Assembly: GCF_005222225.1 (NCBI RefSeq)
Contig: NZ_CP036536.1
Span: 706,001-770,000, forward strand
Direction of reading: 5' to 3'
DNA from: Salinimonas lutimaris
Lineage (GTDB): Bacteria; Pseudomonadota; Gammaproteobacteria; Enterobacterales; Alteromonadaceae
DNA: 64,000 nt
Shown piece after piece: positions 24,647-34,943 of this stretch. The notes under the pieces were generated by a model, which saw nothing but the letters and a program-made list of their open reading frames with translations, ran no database searches and had not been told where the DNA came from. The translations under genes were made by a program, and so were the position numbers. Numbering within the stretch: the stretch's first letter is position 1; the number at the start of each line of letters is the position of its first letter.

Positions 24647-25719
24647 CTGGCTTTGGCGGCGGTGGCGGCAATTGTCTGGCATTCCCGCTGTGCCCATTCC
24701 TGCTTAATATCTTTTAACTCACTGTGCATACTGCAGAACAGTTCGACCATTTTAGGATCGAAGTGCCTGCCGGCCTCATTGCGTATATAGTCAAATGCCG
24801 CTTCACAGCTCCAGGCTTGTTTGTAGGGACGCTCCATAGTCAGGGCGTCAAAGACATCGGCCAGCGCTACAATCCGGGCTGATTCGGGGATATCAGTGCC
24901 TTGCAGCTTTCTGGGGTAGCCAGAGCCATCCCATTTTTCATGATGACACCAGGCCACCTCTGCGGCCAGATCAAACAGCGGACAGTGGCTCTGGCTTAAG
25001 ATCTCATAACCAATCTGCGCATGCTCACGCATAATAGCCATTTCTTCGTCTGTCAGACGGCGGGGCGCTTTAAGGATGCTGTCAGGAATGCCAATTTTAC
25101 CGGTATCGTGCATAGTAGCGGCCTGACCCAGCAGTTCGGCTTTTTCTACCGGCCAGTGAAGGCGCAGGGCAAGTGCTTTGGCGTAAGCTGCCATACGCCA
25201 TATGTGAACACCGGTATCGGTATCATTATAATGTCCGGCAGTGGCCAGCATATTAATGGCGCTATGCTGGCTTTCCAGCAGTGCCTGTGTCCGTTGCTGC
25301 ACGGCCTGTTCGGTAACTTTTTGTTGGTGAGACAAAGCCAGATGTGTTTTAACTCTGGCCAGCACTAGTGCCGGGACAATAGGCTTGGCAATATAATCCA
25401 CCGCACCTACAGCAAAACCACGCTCTTCATCTTCGCCCTGTCCAAGTGCAGTGACAAAAATAACCGGAATGCCAGCGAATGCGGGCTGGCTTTTTAATCG
25501 TTTGCACACTTCAAGACCATCCATTTCAGGCATCATTACATCCAGCAGAATAAGGTCCGGTGGTGTTCGCTCAATCACTTTCAATGCAATTTGCCCGGAC
25601 GGAGCAACCCTGACTTTATAGAGCGGTTGCAAGATATCTTTAAGGATATCGATGTTCGCTGGCTCGTCATCAACAACTAAAACAGAAAACGATACTGACT
25701 GGTCTGTCATAGGAGACAT
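24643..25719 (-). CDS. Response regulator with HD-GYP phosphodiesterase domain (RpfG-like)
   Basis: A 358-residue regulator. The receiver domain (about 10-125) has the phospho-Asp in LILLDVMMPEMDG and the Lys in IAKPIVP. The HD-GYP domain (about 155-345) shows the metal-binding HD in MHDTGKIGIPDSIL, a second His pair in CHHEKWDGSGYP, and ADVFDALT. These are the residues needed for c-di-GMP hydrolysis, so the enzyme is predicted active. It is the last gene of an operon with the FIST protein and the hybrid kinase (gap of 17 bp), so it is the likely output of that kinase. Confidence 0.92.
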   Translation of the reverse strand: MSPMTDQSVSFSVLVVDDEPANIDILKDILQPLYKVRVAPSGQIALKVIERTPPDLILLDVMMPEMDGLEVCKRLKSQPAFAGIPVIFVTALGQGEDEERGFAVGAVDYIAKPIVPALVLARVKTHLALSHQQKVTEQAVQQRTQALLESQHSAINMLATAGHYNDTDTGVHIWRMAAYAKALALRLHWPVEKAELLGQAATMHDTGKIGIPDSILKAPRRLTDEEMAIMREHAQIGYEILSQSHCPLFDLAAEVAWCHHEKWDGSGYPRKLQGTDIPESARIVALADVFDALTMERPYKQAWSCEAAFDYIRNEAGRHFDPKMVELFCSMHSELKDIKQEWAQRECQTIAATAAKAS

Positions 25720-25736
25720 CTACTCACCAAATAAAA

Positions 25737-28700
25737 TCATTCAACCAAAGTTATGAGGGGGCTTAAAATATCAACAGCCCCTTCATAATCATAGTTTGCA
25801 ACTTTGGATTTTGCCTGTTTAATTAACCACAACTGAGCCAAATCTGTGTTTTGCTGATAAAAGTTTTCCAATACATCGGCAGCACCTGCATCGTAGTCTT
25901 CCAGTAGCTGAATAATATGTAGCAGTTGTTGTTGCAACTCCACAGACTCAATGCGTGCGTTGTGGCTCTGCTCTATCAGGGCGCATAATGTGGCACTGAC
26001 CTTTTTCAGTGTTCTGTCTAAACTGTTGGCCACCTGCATAGCCACCTGTGTAGCTGATGCCGTAGTGGATGATGAGTTTAGCAACTTTTCCAGATGCAGG
26101 CTCAGTGTACGTGCGCCGATACTGCTGGCATCATGCAAAACCGGGGTGAACAAAGCCACATTTTCTGGCGATATGGGCAAATCCAGGTTACTCAGTTGAC
26201 CGACAAGATGCTGGGCTTTCTGGTTATATGTCTTTAAAAACTGCTGCAGGCTGCGGGCACGGGTGTCATCCTGCGCAAATACGTGTTGCAGCAAAATGTC
26301 GATATTATTGCCCGAGTAGTGAATATGCCGGTCTATATGGCATAGCAAATCTTCTTTTACCACCGGCTTTGATAAATGTTCACACATGCCCGCTTCAATT
26401 GCGCGCTCAACGGTATCGCTGAAACCATCAGCGCTGATGCCGATGATAGGCGTACTGAGCTGCTTTTCGTAGGTCAGAATCTCTGATACTTCCCAGCCAG
26501 TGATATCCGGCAGTTTGCTGTCCATGATAATCAAATCGAACATTTTGTTTTCCAGTATCGTTAACGCTTCCTTACCACAGTTTGCGATGGTGACTTCAGC
26601 CAGAATCTCAGACAGCTGGTGACTGATAATTTCCTGACTGACCGGATCATCCTCTACCACCAGAACCTGTTTGCCTTTCATGCGTAGCGAGATACTGGAT
26701 GCATCATCCAGACTTACCGGTTCATTGCGGGCATGAACAGGCTGCTCAATGCCTGAAGCCAGCAAAGTGCTGATATCTTCCGTTAAAAAAGGCTGACAAA
26801 GCACTTTGATAAAATAAAGGCCCGCGATATTTAACGCATGGGTGACTTCCTCGCCAAAGCGATTACTGACCAGCACAATATGCTTGTTGGAAACTTCAAC
26901 CTGCTTGAGCATCGCAGTGACACTTTGCGAAGGCATAGAGCAGACCAGAAACAAGACATCAGCTTTTATGTCAAAAGCACTGTCCAGCGTTCGGGTGATC
27001 TGTGAGCCATGACCAAGATGACGCAGCATTTTGTCCAGTACACTGACCGTGTGCGGCAGGGAGTTATCGGTCCAGATAAGCGCATCTTCAACCAAGGAGG
27101 TCTGCGCCAGGGAAAAAGGAAACGAAGGCGCGCTAAGTAACAATCTGGCGGTGAATTTACTGCCTTTACCCGGCTGACTGTCGACCGTAATGCTGCCATT
27201 CATTTGCTCAACCAGACGACGGGTGATAGTCATGCCCAGTCCGGTGCCGCCAAAGCGTCGGCTAATAGAAGCATCAGCCTGATTAAACGCTTTAAAAATG
27301 GAGGCGGCCTGGGCGTCACTCATACCAATACCCGAGTCTTCAACAGTAAACGTAAACCATTGTTTATCTTTACCCGGGGAGACCTGGACAGAGACTTTCA
27401 CAAACCCTTGTTCAGTAAACTTGATGGCGTTGCCCACCAGATTTGTCAGTATTTGCACAATCCGGGTTTCATCACCGTTTACAAACTGTTCGCTGGAAAA
27501 GGGCGCGTCGATTAAAAACTCCAGCCCTTTTTGCTGGGCCTTGGACTGAAAAATCTGTGCGACTTGTTGCAAGACATTTTTAAGCGGGAAGGGTTTTTCC
27601 TCTAACTCCAGCTTGCCGGCTTCAACCTTGGAAAAATCCAGAATATCGTTGATGATGCGAAGAAGTGAGCTGGCGCCCTTGTTGGCTTTTTCAATATAAC
27701 CCTGTTGCTGTGGTGTCAGGCTGGTATTGAGGGCCAGGTGTGTCAGTCCCAGAATCGCATTCATCGGCGTACGAATTTCGTGACTCATGTTGGCCAGAAA
27801 TTCACTTTTTGTCCGGTTCGCCAGCTCAGCTTTATTCAGCGCCTGGTGCAGTTCTTTTTCGGTCTGCTTACGCTCACTGATATCACTGAATACACCTACA
27901 TGCCCTACAATACTATGTTTTTCATCGCGTAAGGGGACCGCCGTCAGCGCAACCGGGAATGCATGACCTGAGATATGCTCAAAGCTGTGCGCCTCACTTT
28001 TATAGGGAATGCCCTGATTAACATGATGCAGAAGCTCCTCAAAACCACTGCCATCTGCGCTACACGGCACGGCCATGGCATAGAGTAACTGATTTTCCAG
28101 CTCGTTCTGGGTCCGGCCCAGCGCCCGTTCGGCCTCCGGGTTCATAAATGTTACATGACCGCCGGCATCCAGCACATACACGCCTTCACCAATCGCATCA
28201 GTGATACTACGATAAAAGCGGCTGCTCTGTGACAGTGATGCTTCCAGCTCTTTTTGCCGGGTAATATCCGTATGTATTGCAATAAAGCGTACAGGTTTGC
28301 CGCGTTCATTTACTATCGGCACCAGGGTGGCGTACAAAATATGACGCAGGCCGCTTTTACTGAACTGCTCAAGTTCACCATGCCAGGGTTTTCCGTCCTC
28401 TAGTGTACGACGTAGCTCAGGATAAAACGGCAAGTCTTTGAGTTGCGGGTTGACCAGTTCATGGGTGTGACCGATCAACTCGTCATACGCATACTCATTA
28501 AGGTCACAAAACTTCTGATTGACATAGGTGATAATGCCATCACGGTCAAAAATACTGACGATGGCATGTAGATCCAGAGCATCTTTTTGTTGTTGTAACG
28601 CGAGCTTGGCCTGTTTGTGCTCTTCACTTAAATCAACAAAGACCTGAGCCAGTTGGTGAATTGTATTTACTGCGTCATTAAGAAGGGGCTTTTTGAGCTG

Positions 28701-29021
28701 TTGCAGCTGTTTATTTGCTATCTTCTTGAGTTCGTTGACCGCATTATTCTGCTCTTCAATGTCCCGACGAATATTGTCATAAGCATCGGTGAGTTCGCTG
28801 GTACTTAAAGACAAACTGCGCTCACGTAATTTCAGGTCTCGCTCGGCATCATGGTAGCTTTGGTCGACCCGACCAATAAAAGACATAACACCACGGAGCA
28901 GGCGCTTTGTTGAAAGCTCACTTACATGCTCGCTGCCTAACTGGATTAAAAATTCATCAAGAGCAATATCGTCGGATAATTCAAAACACCTACGTAGCTG
29001 ACGTTTCAATTGTTTGTGCAC
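25737..29021 (-). CDS. Hybrid sensor histidine kinase with PAS domains, receiver and degenerate Hpt
   Basis: A 1094-residue cytoplasmic kinase. Order: N-terminal helical region (about 1-140), two PAS domains (about 150-265 and 275-385), HisKA with MSHEIRTPMNAI, ATPase core (NLVGNAIKFTEQG, DSGIGM, GGTGLGMTI), a central receiver-like region, a receiver with the phospho-Asp in LIIMDSKLPD, and a C-terminal helical segment. That segment resembles an Hpt domain, but the usual His is replaced (VLHDASSIGA aligns its Thr two residues earlier than the expected His). The start is a GTG at 29021 that overlaps the stop of the FIST gene (TAGTG) and has GAGGTAAG upstream; a longer frame to 29075 would overlap the FIST gene by 55 bp. 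Tandem with the HD-GYP regulator suggests a c-di-GMP pathway. Confidence 0.88.
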   Translation of the reverse strand: MHKQLKRQLRRCFELSDDIALDEFLIQLGSEHVSELSTKRLLRGVMSFIGRVDQSYHDAERDLKLRERSLSLSTSELTDAYDNIRRDIEEQNNAVNELKKIANKQLQQLKKPLLNDAVNTIHQLAQVFVDLSEEHKQAKLALQQQKDALDLHAIVSIFDRDGIITYVNQKFCDLNEYAYDELIGHTHELVNPQLKDLPFYPELRRTLEDGKPWHGELEQFSKSGLRHILYATLVPIVNERGKPVRFIAIHTDITRQKELEASLSQSSRFYRSITDAIGEGVYVLDAGGHVTFMNPEAERALGRTQNELENQLLYAMAVPCSADGSGFEELLHHVNQGIPYKSEAHSFEHISGHAFPVALTAVPLRDEKHSIVGHVGVFSDISERKQTEKELHQALNKAELANRTKSEFLANMSHEIRTPMNAILGLTHLALNTSLTPQQQGYIEKANKGASSLLRIINDILDFSKVEAGKLELEEKPFPLKNVLQQVAQIFQSKAQQKGLEFLIDAPFSSEQFVNGDETRIVQILTNLVGNAIKFTEQGFVKVSVQVSPGKDKQWFTFTVEDSGIGMSDAQAASIFKAFNQADASISRRFGGTGLGMTITRRLVEQMNGSITVDSQPGKGSKFTARLLLSAPSFPFSLAQTSLVEDALIWTDNSLPHTVSVLDKMLRHLGHGSQITRTLDSAFDIKADVLFLVCSMPSQSVTAMLKQVEVSNKHIVLVSNRFGEEVTHALNIAGLYFIKVLCQPFLTEDISTLLASGIEQPVHARNEPVSLDDASSISLRMKGKQVLVVEDDPVSQEIISHQLSEILAEVTIANCGKEALTILENKMFDLIIMDSKLPDITGWEVSEILTYEKQLSTPIIGISADGFSDTVERAIEAGMCEHLSKPVVKEDLLCHIDRHIHYSGNNIDILLQHVFAQDDTRARSLQQFLKTYNQKAQHLVGQLSNLDLPISPENVALFTPVLHDASSIGARTLSLHLEKLLNSSSTTASATQVAMQVANSLDRTLKKVSATLCALIEQSHNARIESVELQQQLLHIIQLLEDYDAGAADVLENFYQQNTDLAQLWLIKQAKSKVANYDYEGAVDILSPLITLVE

Positions 29022-30163
29022 TAGCTTACCTCGGTAATCAGCGACACCGTCATCGTCTGGTTGTGAAATACGCATTGTCCGGATTCTTTATGGGCGCCAA
29101 TCTCGCCATATGAGTAGAATCCGGTGACCGCCGGCGCGGGGTTCAACTGGACGACAGAGTCGATTTCGTCTTCAACTAAGTCTCCCATAATGACTTTTCT
29201 GCCCACACAGCTTATCAACAATATCAGGCAGTTTTTTGTCAGCGCATGGGGATGCTGTTCAGCCGCGAGTCGGGCCGCCATCTCGGCACCACCGGTTAAC
29301 CCTTCGTTGGAAGCAAACATCAGGCGCAGGTAACCGTTTGTCATCACATCGCCAGCCAGCGTCAGGCTGCCTTCCTGCTCGTCAATATCCAGAATGGTTC
29401 TGACCAGCCCGCAGGACTCACGCGCTTCATTGACCATTTCCAGCGGAAACAGCAATCCGGAGGAGGGGAGTTGTTGTGCGTACTCACCCAAATAACTTTT
29501 GTAAATATCCAGTGCAGGCTGACCGTCCAGTTCATATAAAATATTTTCACTGGCCCGGGTCACCTTGCGATAGGGACCAAATGGCTGCCAGCCACCAGCC
29601 GCCACGTTAGTGATGTGAAGTTTTTCGCCATAAAAGCCTATGGCCAGGGCGCAGTGATTATGCGGACCATCAGGACCCAGCACAAACGTTTCACTAAACT
29701 GGGCGTAGTCTCCGGCCAGGCCACCAAAGATCAGAGTTTTTTCGGGTAAATGCTGTTGCAAGCCACTGATAAGACCTGAGCCGTTAATGTTAAGGCCAGT
29801 TGCCAGAACCAGAACCGCGCGCAGGTCTTGTGATTCTAATTTTGCCGCCAGCCGGGCCGCGCCGTCATGGGAGTCCGGCATATCCGTGATGGATGTAGAT
29901 ACCAGACTGACCTGGCTGTGAGAGAACTTGATCGCAGTAATCACTGCCTGATGATCAAGCACCTTCATGCCTGCAATTTCTCCGGCGGTGGAGCAGCCGG
30001 CGACCAGTGCACCGGACTGCCTGAGCAGCTTCTGTAAAGGTTGATGAACAAGAAAAGGCTGGTCAGCAAAGACCAGTATTAAATCAGCATTGAACTGTGA
30101 CAGCAGTGACGATAATGGCGTCAGAGTGTCAACCGAAGTGAGTACGCATTGCCGGACCTGCAT
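29021..30163 (-). CDS. FIST N/C domain sensor protein
   Basis: A 380-residue protein with FIST_N (about 25-220) and FIST_C (about 225-370) domains. Features include ALVAGCSTAGEI, ATGLNINGSGLISGLQQHLPEKTLIFGGLAGDYAQF, and a Cys-rich CLILLISCVGRK in the C half, followed by GFYSYGEI. FIST domains are proposed small-ligand sensors (amino acids are a published suggestion) that partner kinases and methyl-accepting proteins. No signal peptide is present. It is the first gene of a three-gene operon with a hybrid kinase and an HD-GYP regulator, and is probably their input module. Confidence 0.9.
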   Translation of the reverse strand: MQVRQCVLTSVDTLTPLSSLLSQFNADLILVFADQPFLVHQPLQKLLRQSGALVAGCSTAGEIAGMKVLDHQAVITAIKFSHSQVSLVSTSITDMPDSHDGAARLAAKLESQDLRAVLVLATGLNINGSGLISGLQQHLPEKTLIFGGLAGDYAQFSETFVLGPDGPHNHCALAIGFYGEKLHITNVAAGGWQPFGPYRKVTRASENILYELDGQPALDIYKSYLGEYAQQLPSSGLLFPLEMVNEARESCGLVRTILDIDEQEGSLTLAGDVMTNGYLRLMFASNEGLTGGAEMAARLAAEQHPHALTKNCLILLISCVGRKVIMGDLVEDEIDSVVQLNPAPAVTGFYSYGEIGAHKESGQCVFHNQTMTVSLITEVS

Positions 30164-30273
30164 AGAAACACTCAGTAAACGTATTAGATTACATTAATAG
30201 TGGTTCACTTCACGTTATCGCGCCACAGTATCAAGACAGAATTCCCAGGTTTTAGTTACAAAGTCTAATACCG

Positions 30274-30735
30274 CTACAGGCTTTCAGACTGAGCGTTGCG
30301 CTGATAAAGCCAGGCAAACAGCACTCCACCGCTGGCACCGGCCACACATTGCAGAACCACTCCCATCGTTTCCCGTGCCCCCGCAATCAGCGTTACACCC
30401 ATAATGGGCTGCATAGAAATCAGCATCACCGCCATGGCAGTGGCACCGCCAATCAGCCCCAGTATTACTCTGGCTCCGATAAAATGGCTGAGCAGCTGAA
30501 CAATCAGCATGGCAATGAGTAGCGCCAGTGCAATGGCTGGCCCATACACCGGCAATAAACCCCAGTAATCAAACAGTGTGGTGGACAACCGGTCGGCTAA
30601 CGGAATGCTGACGCCTACTTCACTTAAGCCATATAACACTCGCTGTGTATGAAAAGTACAGGCCAGCAGGTAAGTCAAAAGCCAGGCGCCTGAATACGCT
30701 TTAATAAATTCAAGTGAATGTTTTTTCCACATCAT
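30274..30735 (-). CDS. Small integral membrane protein of unknown function
   Basis: A 153-residue protein with about four predicted membrane helices (near 18-28, 58-85, 88-110 and 125-145 by hydrophobicity). It has a short basic N-terminus (MMWKKHSLEF) and a polar tail. Not recognised. It has its own promoter region between the FIST operon and the divergent sugar dehydrogenase. Two ATG codons in tandem make the start uncertain by one residue. Confidence 0.65.
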   Translation of the reverse strand: MMWKKHSLEFIKAYSGAWLLTYLLACTFHTQRVLYGLSEVGVSIPLADRLSTTLFDYWGLLPVYGPAIALALLIAMLIVQLLSHFIGARVILGLIGGATAMAVMLISMQPIMGVTLIAGARETMGVVLQCVAGASGGVLFAWLYQRNAQSESL

Positions 30736-30885
30736 AAAAGGGGTGCCTGATAGCCGGTGATAAACAAGTGACCAGTCTAGCGCCTGCTGACTAATTTATC
30801 TATGTTCACAGCTTGATAACACTCTGTAATTGATGTGTTTCATGCTACTGTAGTGGTTTATTTGAGCATTTTGACAGGACCGTAC

Positions 30886-31980
30886 ATGAAGTGGGTAAAG
30901 GGTTGGCTGACAGGCATTTGTCTGAGTGTATGTGCTGCCGGTGTGCAGGCAGTCGCTGAGTATGACATCACACCAGTAACTAAGACACGATTTACCAAAC
31001 CATGGACTGCCCAGCAATTGCCGGATGGTCGCTGGGTCGTGACCGAGCGTAAGGGTTTTCTGGTGGTGATCAATACCGATGGCAGTACACAGCGCGAGCC
31101 TGTGGCGCTGCCCGGTCTGTATTTCAAAGGGCAGGGCGGGCTGCTGGACTTTGCCTTAACCCAGGATTATTCCTTGTCACATAGGGTACTGATTTCTTAC
31201 GCTCAGGGCGATGATGAGCACAACCGACTGGTGGTGGTCAGTGCAAAATTTGACGATGGCAGGCTGTCTGACGTACAGGAAATTTTCAGGGTCAGCCCGG
31301 ACAAAGCCACACCGGTGCATTTTGCCGGCCGCCTGGCGGTGCTGGATGATGGCACCTGGTTGCTGAGTAGCGGCGATGGGTTTGATTATCGCGAGCAGGC
31401 TCAGGTTAAATCCAGCCAGCTGGGAAAAATTCTGCGTTTTCGGGAAGACGGCAGCGCTCCTCAGGATAACCCGTTTGCTGAAGCCCCTTATGTTTATTCA
31501 CTGGGCCATCGCAACCCACAGGGGCTGATTGTTGATGCCCAAACCAACCGTGTGTATCAGCATGAGCATGGCCCGGCTGGTGGTGATGAGATTAATCTGG
31601 TTGAACCCGGTCACAATTATGGCTGGCCCGTGATTACGAACGGACTGGATTATTCGGGTGCCCGCATAACCCCGTTTACCGAATATCCGGAGATGGAGCA
31701 GCCCGCACTGGACTGGACGCCGTCTGTAGCACCCTCAGGCATGACGGTTTACCACGGCAAACGGTTTGCTTCGCTGGATAATCACCTGTTGGTGACTACC
31801 TTAAAAGCCCAGCAGTTGCTGGCAGTAAATTTATCCCAGAGCCCCATACGCAGCGAGCGAATTTTTGCTACTATTGAGCAGCGTTTGCGGGATGTTGCCG
31901 TGGGTGCCGATGAGGCGATTTATGTATTAACAGACGGGTATGATGCCCAGCTGTTGCGAATTACACCAGCATCAGAATAA
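30886..31980 (+). CDS. PQQ-dependent aldose sugar dehydrogenase-like protein
   Basis: A 364-residue secreted protein of the soluble glucose/sorbosone dehydrogenase family (YliI/Asd-like, six-bladed beta-propeller). It has a signal peptide cut after about residue 21 (GVQA). Family features are YSLGHRNPQGLIVDAQTNRVYQHEHGPAGGDEINLV and GHNYGWPVITNGLDY, which hold PQQ- and calcium-binding residues. It would oxidise sugars in the periplasm. The start at 30886 was chosen because AGGAC lies 5 nt before it and gives a clean signal peptide; an upstream in-frame start would put 17 extra residues before it. Confidence 0.85.
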   Translation: MKWVKGWLTGICLSVCAAGVQAVAEYDITPVTKTRFTKPWTAQQLPDGRWVVTERKGFLVVINTDGSTQREPVALPGLYFKGQGGLLDFALTQDYSLSHRVLISYAQGDDEHNRLVVVSAKFDDGRLSDVQEIFRVSPDKATPVHFAGRLAVLDDGTWLLSSGDGFDYREQAQVKSSQLGKILRFREDGSAPQDNPFAEAPYVYSLGHRNPQGLIVDAQTNRVYQHEHGPAGGDEINLVEPGHNYGWPVITNGLDYSGARITPFTEYPEMEQPALDWTPSVAPSGMTVYHGKRFASLDNHLLVTTLKAQQLLAVNLSQSPIRSERIFATIEQRLRDVAVGADEAIYVLTDGYDAQLLRITPASE

Positions 31981-32060
31981 GAATTATTATCTTTTATGCA
32001 TCATATGCGCTGCATAACCAGCGTGAATGATGGCTATAAGTGAATGAAAGCGCCTTATCA

Positions 32061-32089
32061 TTCAAAAAAATGCTATATGCCGATATAAT
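32061..32089 (+). promoter_or_regulatory. Sigma-70 promoter of acnB
   Basis: TTCAAA (32061-32066), 17-nt spacer, TATAAT (32084-32089). A 7-bp hairpin (CCTGCCG 32112-32118, CGGCAGG 32139-32145) lies in the leader just before the ribosome binding site of acnB. Confidence 0.6.
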
Positions 32090-32166
32090 TCCGGCGTTTT
32101 ATAAGTCATGCCCTGCCGCCAAGACCGTTTACTTTAACCGGCAGGATCAACTATGAGGAAGAAATC

Positions 32167-34779
32167 GTGTTAGAAGAGTATCGCAAACACGTAGACGAAC
32201 GTGCTGCACAGGGTATCCCTCCTAAACCACTCAATGCCGAACAGGTCGCCGGGCTGGTTGAATTACTGAAAAACCCACCTGCAGGCGAAGAAGAATTTCT
32301 GTTAGAGCTTATCTCTGACCGTGTTCCTCCGGGTGTTGATGAAGCAGCCTATGTTAAAGCTGGCTTCTTAAGCGCTGTGGTTAAGGGTGAAGACGAAAGC
32401 CCATTAATCAGCCGCGAAAAAGGCGTAGAACTGCTGGGCAACATGCACGGTGGTTACAACATCGCGACCCTGATTGAGCTGCTGGACGTTGACGCGCTGG
32501 CACCGCTGGCGGCAAAAGAACTGAAGCATACGCTGCTGATGTTCGATGCTTACCACGATGTGGAAGAAAAGCACAAAGCAGGTAATAAATTTGCTACTGA
32601 AGTTATCGAGTCATGGGCAGAAGGCGAGTGGTTCACGTCGCGTAAGCTGATGGACGACAAGATGACTTACACTGTGTTCAAAGTAACCGGTGAAACAAAC
32701 ACTGATGACTTGTCTCCAGCACCTGATGCATGGTCTCGTCCGGATATTCCTCTGCACGCCCTGGCGGCTTATAAAATGACCCGTGACGGTCTGGAGCCAG
32801 AAGAGCACGGCGTGACAGGCCCGATGAAGCAAATCGAAGACGTGAAGGCGAAAGGCCATCCGGTAGCCTTTGTGGGCGACGTCGTGGGCACAGGTTCATC
32901 ACGTAAATCAGCCACAAACTCTGTATTGTGGTTCTTTGGTGAAGATCTGCCAGGCGTACCTAACAAGCGCGGCGGCGGTGTGTGTATTGGTAGCAAAGTG
33001 GCGCCAATCTTCTTTAACACCATGGAAGATGCCGGTGCACTGGTATTTGAAGCCGATGTAGAAAAAATGAACATGGGCGATGTGATCGACATTTTCCCGT
33101 ATGAAGGCAAAATTACTAACCACGAGACAGGCGAAGTGCTGGCAGAGTACAGCTACAAGTCAAAAGTGATTCTGGATGAAGTGCGCGCTGGTGGCCGTAT
33201 CAATCTGATCATCGGTCGTGGCCTGACAGAAAAAGCCCGTGAGACACTGAGTAAAGGTCCTTCTGATTTGTTCCGCAAACCAGAACAGCCAGTCGACAGC
33301 GGCAAAGGCTTCTCACTGGCACAGAAAATGGTAGGTAAAGCTTGTGGTGTTGACGGGATTCGTCCGGGCACTTACTGCGAGCCTAAAATGACGACAGTAG
33401 GCTCTCAGGATACTACTGGCCCTATGACCCGTGACGAACTGAAAGACCTGGCGTGTCTTGGCTTTACCGCTGACCTGACCATGCAGTCATTCTGTCACAC
33501 TGCGGCCTATCCTAAGCCGGTTGATATTGAAACACAGCACACGCTGCCAGATTTCATTATGAACCGCGGCGGTGTTTCACTGCGCCCTGGTGACGGTATC
33601 ATCCACAGCTGGCTGAACCGTATGTTGCTGCCTGATACTGTAGGTACTGGTGGTGACTCTCACACCCGTTTCCCTCTGGGTATTTCATTCCCGGCGGGTT
33701 CTGGTCTGGTTGCCTTTGCGGCCGCAACCGGTGTTATGCCACTGGATATGCCAGAGTCCATTCTGGTTCGTTTCAGCGGTAAGCGTCAGCCTGGAATTAC
33801 GCTGCGTGACCTGGTTCATGCGATTCCTCTGTACGGCATCAAGCAAGGTCTGCTGACGGTTGAGAAGAAAGGTAAGATCAACCAGTTCTCTGGCCGTATC
33901 CTTGAGATTGAAGGTCTGGAAGATCTGACTGTAGAACAGGCATTCGAACTGTCTGATGCATCCGCTGAGCGTTCAGCTGCCGGCTGTACTATCAACCTGT
34001 CAGAAGAGTCGATTGCTGAGTACCTGCGTTCTAACATCACCATGCTACGCTGGATGATCAACGAAGGTTACGGTGACCCGCGTACGCTTGAGCGTCGTGC
34101 CCAGAAAATGGAAGAATGGCTGGCGAACCCTGAACTGATGCGTGCTGATGCTGATGCAGAATACGCTGAAGTGATTGAAATCAACCTGGATGACATTAAA
34201 GAGCCGATCGTATGTTGCCCGAACGATCCTGACGATGCCAAAACGCTGTCAGAGGTTGCCGGTGACAATGTGGATGAAGTTTTCATCGGTTCATGTATGA
34301 CCAACATTGGTCACTTCCGTGCTGCCGGTAAGCTGCTGGACAACTACGGCAAGACGCTGCCAACTCGTCTGTGGATTTCTCCTCCGACCAAGATGGATAA
34401 AGCGCAGCTGATGGAAGAAGGCTATTACAACATTTACGGTCGTGTGGGTGTGCGTACCGAAATGCCTGGTTGTTCACTGTGTATGGGTAACCAGGCACGG
34501 GTTGACGCTGGTGCAACAGTACTGTCTACCTCTACCCGGAACTTCCCGAACCGTCTGGGTGATGGCGCGAATGTTTACCTGACGTCTGCTGAACTGGCAG
34601 CGGTAGGTGCTATCGTAGGCCGTATTCCTACTGCAGACGAGTATATGGAATATGCAGGCAAGATCGATTCAATGGCGAGTGATGTATACCGCTACCTGAA
34701 CTTCGACAAGATGGAAAGCTTCAAAAAGGCAGAAGAAGACGCGAAGGCGAAGATTATCCCTACGCTGAATATTGCCTGA
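32167..34779 (+). CDS. acnB: Aconitate hydratase B
   Basis: An 870-residue bifunctional aconitase/2-methylisocitrate dehydratase that interconverts citrate and isocitrate in the TCA cycle. The GTG start (AGGAAG upstream) gives the invariant N-terminus MLEEYRKHV. The N-terminal HEAT-like domain (about 1-160) is followed by the swivel domain and the 4Fe-4S catalytic domains. The cluster ligands are visible in GSCMTNIGHF and PGCSLCMGN. AcnB can also bind mRNA when it loses its cluster. It is monocistronic: promoter upstream, strong terminator downstream. Confidence 0.97.
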   Translation: MLEEYRKHVDERAAQGIPPKPLNAEQVAGLVELLKNPPAGEEEFLLELISDRVPPGVDEAAYVKAGFLSAVVKGEDESPLISREKGVELLGNMHGGYNIATLIELLDVDALAPLAAKELKHTLLMFDAYHDVEEKHKAGNKFATEVIESWAEGEWFTSRKLMDDKMTYTVFKVTGETNTDDLSPAPDAWSRPDIPLHALAAYKMTRDGLEPEEHGVTGPMKQIEDVKAKGHPVAFVGDVVGTGSSRKSATNSVLWFFGEDLPGVPNKRGGGVCIGSKVAPIFFNTMEDAGALVFEADVEKMNMGDVIDIFPYEGKITNHETGEVLAEYSYKSKVILDEVRAGGRINLIIGRGLTEKARETLSKGPSDLFRKPEQPVDSGKGFSLAQKMVGKACGVDGIRPGTYCEPKMTTVGSQDTTGPMTRDELKDLACLGFTADLTMQSFCHTAAYPKPVDIETQHTLPDFIMNRGGVSLRPGDGIIHSWLNRMLLPDTVGTGGDSHTRFPLGISFPAGSGLVAFAAATGVMPLDMPESILVRFSGKRQPGITLRDLVHAIPLYGIKQGLLTVEKKGKINQFSGRILEIEGLEDLTVEQAFELSDASAERSAAGCTINLSEESIAEYLRSNITMLRWMINEGYGDPRTLERRAQKMEEWLANPELMRADADAEYAEVIEINLDDIKEPIVCCPNDPDDAKTLSEVAGDNVDEVFIGSCMTNIGHFRAAGKLLDNYGKTLPTRLWISPPTKMDKAQLMEEGYYNIYGRVGVRTEMPGCSLCMGNQARVDAGATVLSTSTRNFPNRLGDGANVYLTSAELAAVGAIVGRIPTADEYMEYAGKIDSMASDVYRYLNFDKMESFKKAEEDAKAKIIPTLNIA

Positions 34780-34800
34780 GTTTAGCCAAATAAAGATATC

Positions 34801-34832
34801 AAGCCGGGCACCGTAAGGGCCCGGCTTTTTTT
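34801..34832 (+). terminator. Terminator after acnB
   Basis: AAGCCGGGC and GCCCGGCTT form a perfect 9-bp stem with a 9-nt loop, then a T run. Confidence 0.92.
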
Positions 34833-34943
34833 ATGCCCTCAGCCAACTGGATCATTGTTTTAAGCAGTTGTAGACTGCCAGACGCCTATTCTGATAAAAC
34901 AGGACAGGTAACCAACATCCTCTCGGTATGATTAAGGAACATT

